Assembly (NCBI GenBank): GCA_910580205.1
Contig: CAJTVP010000037.1
Span: forward strand, 1-6,839
Reading direction: 5' to 3'
Source: an uncultured Eggerthellaceae bacterium
GTDB lineage: Bacteria > Actinomycetota > Coriobacteriia > Coriobacteriales > Eggerthellaceae
DNA: 6,839 nucleotides
Shown here: positions 1 through 5,682 of the stretch, in pieces
How positions within the stretch are numbered: position 1 is the first letter of the stretch
Layout: every line of letters begins with the position of its first letter
Notes under the pieces: model-generated
Seen by the model: only the letters and a program-made list of their open reading frames with translations
Databases searched by the model: none
What the model was told of the DNA's origin: nothing
Program-made: the position numbers and the translations under genes

Positions 1-49
1 GACATCCTGCTCCCAAAGCAGGCGCGCTACCAGACTGCGCCACGTCCCG
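1..49 (-). tRNA. tRNA-Pro (anticodon TGG), 5' part only, cut by window edge
   Basis: Read on the minus strand, 49 to 43 is a 7-base acceptor 5' strand (CGGGACG), followed by TG. A D-arm follows, with GCGC/GCGC stems at 40-37 and 27-24 and a GG-containing loop. The anticodon stem pairs CCTGC (22-18) with GCAGG (10-6) around the loop TTTGGGA, which places anticodon TGG at 15-13. This matches the known bacterial tRNA-Pro(UGG) layout. The variable loop starts at 5, and the T-arm and acceptor 3' strand lie outside the window. The 5' end faces vsr, so this side is not the usual 3'-end integration site for mobile elements. Confidence 0.93.
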
Positions 50-61
50 ACGCGAATCGGT

Positions 62-70
62 ATTCTAGCA
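62..70 (-). promoter_or_regulatory. Extended -10 element of the tRNA-Pro promoter
   Basis: On the minus strand the sequence TGCTAGAAT runs from 70 to 62. This is a TAGAAT -10 hexamer preceded by TGn, the extended -10 form. It ends 12 bases before the tRNA 5' end, which leaves room for a very short leader. No good -35 is seen at the standard 17-base spacing (GAATGG is there), which fits an extended -10 promoter. Inferred from sequence only. Confidence 0.45.
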
Positions 71-134
71 CAGCGCTTTCAAGGCCATTCGCGTATCATC
101 TTCCAAGAAGCGTTCTCAGGAAAGGCAAGGTGTC

Positions 135-644
135 ATGGCAAAGGCGGAAGAGAAGCAAAAGCGGCTGAAGGTGCCGCGACCGCCAGCGCCCACGTCTCCC
201 GCCATCACGAAAGCCATGAAGGGCAACAAGCGCGCGAACACGAAACCGGAACTGCTCGTGCGTCAGCGTCTGCGGGATGCGGGCCTTCGTGGGTATCGCC
301 TGCAATGGAAAACTGCCGGGCGACCAGATATCGCGTGGCCCGGCAAGAAGGTGGCCATCTTCGTCAATGGATGTTTTTGGCATCGGTGCCCGCGCTGCGA
401 ACCTCCCACACCGAAGAGCAACGTCGAATACTGGGTCGTGAAGTTCCAGACCAACGTCGCTCGGGATGAGCGGAAGATCCGCGAACTGGAAGAGGCAGGC
501 TGGACGGTGCATGTGATCTGGGAGTGCGAGCTCAAAAAGGACGCGATCGACCAAACGTTCGCTGCGCTTCTGCCGCAGCTCGCGGAAGAGCTGGGCAAAG
601 AGCTTGCCAACCCCGGAGATTCCGAAAAGGCGAAGCGCGGGTAG
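135..644 (+). CDS. vsr: Very short patch repair (Vsr) mismatch endonuclease
   Basis: Vsr endonucleases nick DNA 5' of the T in T:G mismatches that arise when 5-methylcytosine deaminates, starting short-patch repair. This 169-residue protein aligns with E. coli Vsr through a helix with KRANTKPELLVRQRLR (32-47), the catalytic GRPD (62-65, Asp65 matching E. coli Asp51), the FVNGCFWH block (76-83) with His83 matching His69, the NVARDERKIRELEEAGW segment (107-123), and IWEC (128-131). Cys80, Cys85, Cys88 and Cys131 can form the structural zinc site. E. coli uses Cys/His/Cys/Cys. The position of E. coli His64 is Asn78 here. The first 25 residues are a basic, Pro-rich tail longer than in E. coli. 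The ATG has AAGGTG a few bases upstream. No methyltransferase gene lies next to it in the window. Identity is secure; the mismatch sequence context it recognises is unknown. Confidence 0.93.
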   Translation: MAKAEEKQKRLKVPRPPAPTSPAITKAMKGNKRANTKPELLVRQRLRDAGLRGYRLQWKTAGRPDIAWPGKKVAIFVNGCFWHRCPRCEPPTPKSNVEYWVVKFQTNVARDERKIRELEEAGWTVHVIWECELKKDAIDQTFAALLPQLAEELGKELANPGDSEKAKRG

Positions 645-670
645 GCGGCAGGACGGTGATCATCTCTTCC

Positions 671-1348
671 ATGGTGCAAGATGACTTCAACAAGCAAGCG
701 CCCTCGCAAGAGGTCAACCCTCCTGACCTTCCACCGGTTTTGACCCCTGGCACGCTGGGCGCATTGGCAGCGGAGGGCGCCGTGGAATCTGAAGGCTTGC
801 TCTGCGCTGATGAGACCGCTGGAACTGGTTCTTTCACCGAGCTGGAGATATCCGGGGCGCGATTCAGCCATTGCTCTTACGCAGGGTGCGACTTCACGCA
901 AACGGTGTTCCGAGATGTCGTGTTCGAGGATTGCGATCTGTCGAATGCGACGTTCGATCAAGCGGGCTTCACGCGCTGTTCTTTCAAAGGCTGCAAGTTG
1001 ACAGGCGCGTCTTTCTTGGAAAGCGCCTTCACGGACGTCTCCCTCAGAAACAGCCTGCTGAGCTACAGCAGCTTCGTGCGCAGCCGATGGAAGCATGTGA
1101 GCCTCATCGCATGCGACCTGACGGGTGCGGATCTGGCGGAGATGGAGCAGCGGTTCGTGGGGCTGTCGGAGTGCCGCTTCGTTGATGCCAGCTTCTTCCG
1201 CACGCGCCTTGCTGGCATGGATTTCACCACGTCCGTGTTGGAGAACGTATCGTTCTCGGATTCCATGACCGAGTTCTATGGAACGAAGCTGAGCGTGTAT
1301 CAGGCGGCGTCCCTGGCGCGGCTTTTGGGCATCATCGTGGAAGAGTGA
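671..1348 (+). CDS. Pentapeptide-repeat protein of the Qnr/MfpA type
   Basis: This is a 225-residue protein with a nearly perfect five-residue periodicity. Every fifth residue from Phe55 to Phe195 is Phe, Leu, Ile, Tyr or Trp, except Gln160, with small or polar residues between, as in A(D/N)LxG-type repeats. About 29 uninterrupted units would form a right-handed quadrilateral beta-helix of about seven coils. The C-terminal segment YQAASLARLLGIIVEE (210-225) resembles the capping and dimerisation helix of Qnr and MfpA proteins. Members of that family mimic DNA and bind type II topoisomerases, some giving fluoroquinolone protection; that role here is inference. The first 50 or so residues are polar, Pro-rich and not repetitive. 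I chose ATG 671 because GGACGGTGATC (651-661) gives a ribosome site about 9 bases away. In-frame starts upstream at 524 and 656 lie inside vsr or too near that site. It follows vsr by 26 bases, so the two are probably co-transcribed. Confidence 0.85.
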   Translation: MVQDDFNKQAPSQEVNPPDLPPVLTPGTLGALAAEGAVESEGLLCADETAGTGSFTELEISGARFSHCSYAGCDFTQTVFRDVVFEDCDLSNATFDQAGFTRCSFKGCKLTGASFLESAFTDVSLRNSLLSYSSFVRSRWKHVSLIACDLTGADLAEMEQRFVGLSECRFVDASFFRTRLAGMDFTTSVLENVSFSDSMTEFYGTKLSVYQAASLARLLGIIVEE

Positions 1349-1380
1349 GCCGCTCTCCTACGGATCTCCGCTAGGCGGCT
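1348..1380. terminator. Candidate bidirectional terminator dyad between convergent genes
   Basis: AGCCG (1348-1352) pairs with CGGCT (1376-1380). Inside lie CCTA/TAGG and CGG/CCG steps around a small loop, giving about 12 base pairs with a four-base internal loop on one side. It overlaps the stop codons of both the pentapeptide gene and the GIY-YIG/AlkD gene. The downstream T-run is weak on either strand (CCTTTG on plus), so termination efficiency is uncertain. Confidence 0.45.
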
Positions 1381-2423
1381 CCTTTGCACGCTCTCAGGTG
1401 CTCCTTCAACTCAGCGGAGATGCGACGGCTCTCGATGGCCTTCTGGATCGCCTTGCGCCTCGTCCATTCATCCAACAGCGCCTCATCGCCCATGCGCTCG
1501 AAGAAGGGAAGCGACGCCTGCTCCTGCTTCGCCAGCGCTTCCGCGAAATACCATGCGCGCATCATGTTCACGTAATAGACGTCCTCGTCGGTGGCCATCC
1601 CCTGTTCAGAAGTGGCATCATCCGGCATGCGCGCTTCGGCCACCTGCCTCAAGAAGCGCTCCTCGAAACGCTCATCCAGGAACAGCCGCATCAGCACGCC
1701 GATGCCGAACCGGATCGTGTAGCACCTCTCGGATGCCAGCCACCCCTCCACCTTCTCCAGCGTCCGTTCTGGCTGTTCGGCCAAGATCTTCACAGGCAGC
1801 TGGTCGCACGTGGCCCAATTGTCCACGAAAGGAAGGAAAGCTTCGTACAGCTCCATCGCGCCTTCGTAGTCTTTCTCGCATCCGATCACGAAGGCATGCA
1901 CCTGGTTCTCCTCGAACAGTCGATGCGGCAATGCTTTCAAGAACGTGCGAGCATCTGCGCGTCCGCTGAGCTGCCGTGCGATCTTTCGGAGCACCGGCGT
2001 GCGAACGCCCGCCATGCGCTTCGCGTCCACGGCGGGGATCAGCTTCGCATTGAACGCGCGAAAGCCCTCATCCACATTCGCAGCCAGATTGCGCGCCACG
2101 AATTCACTGGCGGTATCCTCAGCGAATCCCGGAAGCTCTTCGCGCAGCACCGCTTCCAGAGGAGCATCCGCAGCCTTCGCCAACAGCGCCTCTTTTTGGG
2201 ATCGCGTGAGCTGCTTGAAAAGCGCCTCTGCGCTGAGGGCCCGCTCTTTGGTGTAGAACCGCGCTTGCGCTCGCAGCGTGACCGGAGAGTGCGCTTTCGT
2301 GTACTTGGCGCCCTTGCCTGCTTGATGAACGGCTACCCGCGCTGCAACATCCGTGGCGTATCCCGTGTACAGGCTGCCGTCACCGCACTCCAGGACATAG
2401 AGATGATGCTCGAACAAGGCCAT
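1371..2423 (-). CDS. GIY-YIG nuclease domain fused to AlkD-like DNA alkylation repair domain
   Basis: This is a 350-residue two-domain protein. Residues 7-80 are a UPF0213/YhbQ-type GIY-YIG domain: YVLECGDGSLYTGY (9-22) supplies Tyr9 and Tyr19, followed by Arg29, His33, GKGAKYT (37-43) and Glu66 in the final helix, so the expected active-site set is kept. A linker leads to an AlkD-like alpha-helical (HEAT-repeat) domain, about 105-347. It has FNAKLIP (124-130), GVRTPVLR (139-146), EENQVHAF (171-178), VDNWATCD (200-207), YTIRFG (235-240) and YYVNMMRAWYFAE (283-295). Trp203, Asp207 and Arg238 plausibly match Trp109, Asp113 and Arg148 of Bacillus AlkD, which removes bulky or cationic alkylated bases. 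The ATG at 2423 starts directly before the first domain strand. An in-frame TTG at 2471 would add a Pro/Arg/Lys-rich tail of 16 residues with no domain character, so I do not prefer it. Each half is a clear family member. Whether the fusion cuts at the sites the AlkD half recognises is unknown. Confidence 0.87.
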   Translation of the reverse strand: MALFEHHLYVLECGDGSLYTGYATDVAARVAVHQAGKGAKYTKAHSPVTLRAQARFYTKERALSAEALFKQLTRSQKEALLAKAADAPLEAVLREELPGFAEDTASEFVARNLAANVDEGFRAFNAKLIPAVDAKRMAGVRTPVLRKIARQLSGRADARTFLKALPHRLFEENQVHAFVIGCEKDYEGAMELYEAFLPFVDNWATCDQLPVKILAEQPERTLEKVEGWLASERCYTIRFGIGVLMRLFLDERFEERFLRQVAEARMPDDATSEQGMATDEDVYYVNMMRAWYFAEALAKQEQASLPFFERMGDEALLDEWTRRKAIQKAIESRRISAELKEHLRACKGAA

Positions 2424-2482
2424 GGACGGCGCGCCTTTCTTTCGACTCCGGCTGGGAGGAGGGTAGCACAACCATGGCCATG

Positions 2483-2559
2483 GCTAGTCATTCATCGCTA
2501 TTTATAGGACTATAGCTAGTAGTATATATATGCTATTATTGAACCACTACTGACAGTCA
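2483..2559. promoter_or_regulatory. AT-rich divergent promoter and operator region
   Basis: This lies between the divergent GIY-YIG/AlkD gene and the importer operon and is much richer in A+T than its surroundings. A possible plus-strand promoter is TTTATA (2501-2506) with TATATA (2523-2528), a 16-base spacer. TTTATA read on the minus strand is TATAAA, a possible -10 for the leftward gene. GCTA cores recur at 2483, 2497, 2515 and 2532. The last begins GCTATTATTGAAC (2532-2544), which matches 11 of 13 bases of an element before the radical SAM gene. A short perfect dyad TGAC-A-GTCA lies at 2551-2559. No classical -35 is found, which would suit an activator-dependent promoter. The assignments are inference. 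Confidence 0.4.
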
Positions 2560-2580
2560 AGCCATGGAAAGTGGGGAACA

Positions 2581-3732
2581 ATGATGAAGAGCATTTCTCG
2601 TCGCTCCTTCTTGGGGCTCGCGGGCGCGACCGCCCTTTCGGTCATGGGCGCATCGGCGCTCTCTGGTTGCAGCGGCAACGCCAATCCGTCTTCGGCGGCG
2701 TCAAGCGCCAGCTCGGCCGCTGCGGCTGCGGATGCGTTCATGAGCCAGGGCAAAGGGGAGCACTTGGTGGTCGGCCGCCGAGGCAAGCTTTTCAAGATCG
2801 CCCCCACGGTGATCGCGGAGAATCTGGGTTACTTCGCGGAAGAAGGTTGCGATGTTGAGTTCCAGCAGGTAGAGCTCGCCGAAGGGTTCGCTTCTTTGGC
2901 CGCCAACAATCTGGATATGATGCTCATGGGCACCGTGCAATCCCTGGAGTACATCGCGAAGGGCACGCCCATCTACATCATCGGGGGCACGGTTTTGAAC
3001 GGCACGGAGATCCTCGCCGGCCCTGACTTCACCACGAAGCTGGAAGGCGCTGACTCGTTCCGCGGGCTCACGATCGGCTATCATCGCCCCGAAACTGGCC
3101 AGGTGGCGTTCCGTTCCTGGCTCAAGGACCAGGGTCTCAACATCGACGGCGGAGACGTCACCTTCATCCCGCTGGATAACGAACAAGCTTTGGTGGAGGC
3201 CACGCTCAAGGGAGATGTGGACCTCAGCCTGGTGAACAACGCGTTCGGCTACATCAATCGCGACCGCGGCATCCAGGTGGTCGGCCTGGTGAAGGACTTC
3301 ACGGGCGATTACCCGTGCTGCCGCCAGAACGCTTCCGACAACGCCTACCACAACAAGTTCCTGACGCTCGTGGACTTCGAGACGGCGCTCCTTCGCGGTT
3401 ACAGGGTCTTCAAAGAGCAGCCGGAAGTGGCCATCCCCATGATGGCGGAGTACTCCGAGCAGAGCGAGGATTACATCAAGGCGGCGCTGTACGGCACGGA
3501 TGATTATGAGGCGGCCATGCAGCTTTTGCCTGACCCGTGCCGCGATGCCGCGCTGGCGTTCTACGAGTCTTTGCAGGACGTGGATCAGCTGGAGGGCGGA
3601 GCTGCGCCCGCGGATGACTACGTGGTCACCAGCGTGTATCGCAGGGCGCTCGATTCGCTCATGGAGCGCGAGCCGGATGACCAGTTCTGGAAGGACATGG
3701 ATGCCATCTTCAAGAAGCAGAACGTGGCCTAG
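2581..3732 (+). CDS. ABC importer substrate-binding lipoprotein (NMT1/SsuA/TauA-like), Tat-type signal
   Basis: This extracytoplasmic solute-binding protein of 383 residues belongs to the NitT/TauT/SsuA/Thi5-like class, which delivers small organic molecules to a membrane permease. The N-terminus has a twin-arginine motif SRRSFLG (6-12), a hydrophobic stretch, and the lipobox LSGC (27-30). It should therefore be exported folded or with cofactor and lipid-anchored at Cys30. An Ala/Ser-rich linker (about 36-51) precedes the binding fold. Fold hallmarks are IAPTVIAENLGYFAEEG (73-89), LAEGFASLAANNLDMMLMG (99-117), the GTPIYIIGG strand (128-136), GLTIGYHR (162-169) and ATLKGDVDLSLVNN (207-220). 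A Cys246-Cys247 pair sits in YPCCRQ (244-249), near the expected ligand cleft side. ATG codons at 2581 and 2584 are both possible; GGAAAGTGGGG lies just upstream and fits 2584 slightly better by spacing. The gene heads the importer operon. The ligand cannot be deduced. Confidence 0.9.
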   Translation: MMKSISRRSFLGLAGATALSVMGASALSGCSGNANPSSAASSASSAAAAADAFMSQGKGEHLVVGRRGKLFKIAPTVIAENLGYFAEEGCDVEFQQVELAEGFASLAANNLDMMLMGTVQSLEYIAKGTPIYIIGGTVLNGTEILAGPDFTTKLEGADSFRGLTIGYHRPETGQVAFRSWLKDQGLNIDGGDVTFIPLDNEQALVEATLKGDVDLSLVNNAFGYINRDRGIQVVGLVKDFTGDYPCCRQNASDNAYHNKFLTLVDFETALLRGYRVFKEQPEVAIPMMAEYSEQSEDYIKAALYGTDDYEAAMQLLPDPCRDAALAFYESLQDVDQLEGGAAPADDYVVTSVYRRALDSLMEREPDDQFWKDMDAIFKKQNVA

Positions 3733-3755
3733 GGCCCACTGAGCAGCCCTCCAAC

Positions 3756-3790
3756 CAAGGCGGTGCCCGCATGAGCGCGGGGCCGCCTTG
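3756..3790 (+). terminator. Strong intercistronic hairpin (attenuator or mRNA stabiliser)
   Basis: CAAGGCGG (3756-3763) pairs perfectly with CCGCCTTG (3783-3790). Inside, CCCGC pairs with GCGGG around a short loop, giving about 13 GC-rich pairs. There is no T-run after it, so it is not a classical intrinsic terminator. A smaller dyad, AGGGC/GCCCT at 3731-3735 and 3746-3750, sits just before it. Its place between the binding-protein gene and the ATPase gene suits differential expression, with much binding protein and less ATPase and permease. This is a known pattern in ABC importer operons; its use here is inferred. Confidence 0.6.
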
Positions 3791-3852
3791 TCATGATGGC
3801 TACAATGGGAGCTCGCAAGATCTGAAGCCAGCAAGACCCAGGAAGGGGCGTC

Positions 3853-4758
3853 GTGGGGTCGATCATCATCAAAGACGTTTCGTTCTCCTATGACGACGCC
3901 AGCGCGCACGCCCGCACCAAGGCTTCGGAAGACGCCGAACATCCTTCCGCGCTCAAGAACATCAGCCTCTCCATCCCTGATGGGCAGTTCCTCTGCGTCA
4001 TCGGGCATTCCGGTGGTGGGAAATCCACGCTGCTGCGCCTTCTGGCTGGCCTCAGCAAACCGGATGCGGGGGAGATCCTGATAGATGGCGCGCCCGTCAC
4101 CGGCCCTGGCCTTGATCGTTCCATCGTCTTTCAGAACTATTCTCTTTTCCCGTGGATGCGCGTGAAGGAGAACGTGGAGTTCGGCATAGAGCAGGAGAAC
4201 AAGGAGCTCGACCGCCACCAGACCCGGACGGACATCTCCCGCATCGCCGATGAGTATCTGGCGAAGGTGGGCATGGCGGACGCGCGGGACAAATACCCCT
4301 ATCAGCTTTCCGGCGGGATGCAGCAGCGCGTGGCCATCGCGCGGGCGCTCGCCATGGACACGGAGATCATCCTCTTCGACGAACCGTTCGGGGCGCTCGA
4401 CATCCGCACGCGCCGCACGTTGCAGGACCTGGTTTCGAATCTGTGGGATGCGGGCGAGCGTCGCAAGACGGTGGTTTTCGTCACGCACGACATTTCAGAG
4501 GCGCTCCTGCTGGCGGACCGCATCGCATTCATCGCGGATGGGGAGGTGCGCGCGTCGTTCGACGTGGAGCTGCCGCGTCCGCGCTCCATGGAGATGATCC
4601 TGCAGGATGAGCGGGCCATCGAAAGCCGTCAAGCGCTCACCGCCCTGTTCTATGCGGATGAGAAGGGCCGCGCCGCCGAAGGGGGCTATGCAGCGCTCGA
4701 AGACGAGGGCTTTCCAGTGGAGGGGTCATTCTTCTGGGAGGAAGGGGCCATCCAGTGA
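3853..4758 (+). CDS. ABC importer ATPase (SsuB/TauB/NrtD-like)
   Basis: This 301-residue cytoplasmic ATPase powers the importer. It has Walker A GHSGGGKST (51-59), Q-loop Gln94 in IVFQNYSLFPW (91-101), the ABC signature LSGGMQQR (152-159), Walker B IILFDEPFG (172-180) with catalytic Glu177, the D-loop ALD (181-183) and switch His212. The FPW after the Q-loop is typical of the nitrate/sulfonate/taurine subfamily. Between the first strand (FSYDD) and ALKNISLSI there is a polar insert of about 17 residues (16-33) that most relatives lack. About 40 C-terminal residues run past the core into an acidic tail. The start is GTG 3853, with AGGAAGGGG (3840-3848) a few bases upstream. The gene follows the binding-protein gene by 120 bases and overlaps the permease start, so the ATPase and permease are translationally coupled. 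All catalytic motifs are intact. Confidence 0.95.
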   Translation: MGSIIIKDVSFSYDDASAHARTKASEDAEHPSALKNISLSIPDGQFLCVIGHSGGGKSTLLRLLAGLSKPDAGEILIDGAPVTGPGLDRSIVFQNYSLFPWMRVKENVEFGIEQENKELDRHQTRTDISRIADEYLAKVGMADARDKYPYQLSGGMQQRVAIARALAMDTEIILFDEPFGALDIRTRRTLQDLVSNLWDAGERRKTVVFVTHDISEALLLADRIAFIADGEVRASFDVELPRPRSMEMILQDERAIESRQALTALFYADEKGRAAEGGYAALEDEGFPVEGSFFWEEGAIQ

Positions 4759-5681
4759 AACGCATCCTGAACGGCCGCTTCTTCCTCACCCAGATGCTGC
4801 TTCTGGTGCTGGTGGGCATCGTGGTGGCGGTCCCGAACGCGAAGATCCTGACCGTCACGTACTATCCGCTGCTCGTGGCGCTCGGCGTCATGGACCTCAT
4901 CTACCTGGCGCTTCTGATCTCCCGAGAGCGCCGCGGCATCGAATCCACCGGCCCCAACGACATCATCTTGCTCGTGTGGGTGCTCATCATCCTTTGGGAA
5001 GTGGCTTCCACGAAACTGGCGATCACGCCCAACGTCATCGTGCCCACGCCCGAAGAGGTGTTCAACGTCTTTTACACCAGCTACGACACGCTCATCAAGA
5101 ACGTCATCTCCTCCACCACCCTGCTCATGGTCGGGTTCGCCGGCGGCATCTTGGCCGGCGTCATCCTGGGGATCATCTGCGGTTGGATCCCGCGCTTGCG
5201 TGAGATGTTCTACCCCATCGCGAACGTGATGGCGCCCATCCCGCCCACGGTGTTCGCCCCATACCTGGTCGTGCTGATGCCGTCGTTCCGCGCTGCATCG
5301 GCCTGCATCATCCTGCTCGGCGTATTCTGGCCGCAATTCCTGAACATGATCTTGCGCGTATCGTCCTTGGATCCGGAGCTTTTGGACAACGCTCGCGCGC
5401 TCGGCGTGAAGAACACGACCATGATCACGCGGATCATCCTGCCCTACGTCATGCCCGGCGTGCTCCAAGGGCTGCGCGTCTCGCTCACCACCGCGTTCCT
5501 CATGCTCACGTTCGCCGAGATGATCGGCGCTACGGCGGGGATCGGGTTCTACATCACCAATTCGAACATCTACGCCAATTATGCGGCCGTGATCGCGGGC
5601 ATCATCGTGTGCGGGATCGTGGTCACCGTGCTCAGCGCCATCACCGCTTGGGCGCAGCGGCGTTTCACCGTCTGGCGCTGA
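4755..5681 (+). CDS. ABC importer permease (SsuC/TauC-like) with extra N-terminal membrane segments
   Basis: This is the inner-membrane permease of the importer, 308 residues. The core is the usual BPD-type permease: membrane segments at about 118-142, 152-175, 181-200, 243-260 and 277-297, and a cytoplasmic coupling loop with the EAA-type signature ELLDNARALGV (208-218) leading to RIILPYVMPGVL (226-237), where it should touch the ATPase Q-loop. Family members usually have about 250-270 residues and six segments. Here two additional hydrophobic stretches, about 12-27 and 36-55, precede the normal first segment (about 70-84). The GTG start at 4755 overlaps the ATPase stop in GTGA. GGGAGGAAGGGG lies just upstream as a strong ribosome site. 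The gene ends one base from the stop of the convergent radical SAM gene, so no separate terminator fits between them. Confidence 0.93.
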   Translation: MKRILNGRFFLTQMLLLVLVGIVVAVPNAKILTVTYYPLLVALGVMDLIYLALLISRERRGIESTGPNDIILLVWVLIILWEVASTKLAITPNVIVPTPEEVFNVFYTSYDTLIKNVISSTTLLMVGFAGGILAGVILGIICGWIPRLREMFYPIANVMAPIPPTVFAPYLVVLMPSFRAASACIILLGVFWPQFLNMILRVSSLDPELLDNARALGVKNTTMITRIILPYVMPGVLQGLRVSLTTAFLMLTFAEMIGATAGIGFYITNSNIYANYAAVIAGIIVCGIVVTVLSAITAWAQRRFTVWR

Positions 5682-5682
5682 T

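Noticed and set aside
1..134. Genomic-island attachment site at tRNA-Pro
   Set aside because: The 5' side of the tRNA faces the genes in the window, no integrase is present, and no repeat of the tRNA end is seen.
524..670. Longer N-terminus for the pentapeptide-repeat protein, starting inside vsr
   Set aside because: The extra residues are an Arg-rich out-of-frame reading of vsr. A better ribosome site precedes ATG 671.
2424..2471. TTG start at 2471 for the GIY-YIG/AlkD fusion
   Set aside because: The added 16 residues lack domain character, and ATG 2423 sits where GIY-YIG proteins of this family normally begin.
3788..3806. Possible promoter TTGTCA / TACAAT before the ATPase gene
   Set aside because: The two hexamers are only 7 bases apart, and no -35 is found at 16-18 bases from TACAAT.
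2701..4488. A 595-codon open frame on the minus strand across the binding-protein and ATPase genes
   Set aside because: It is opposite two genes with intact family motifs, shows no recognisable domain, and is explained by high-GC codon bias leaving few stops in the antisense frame.
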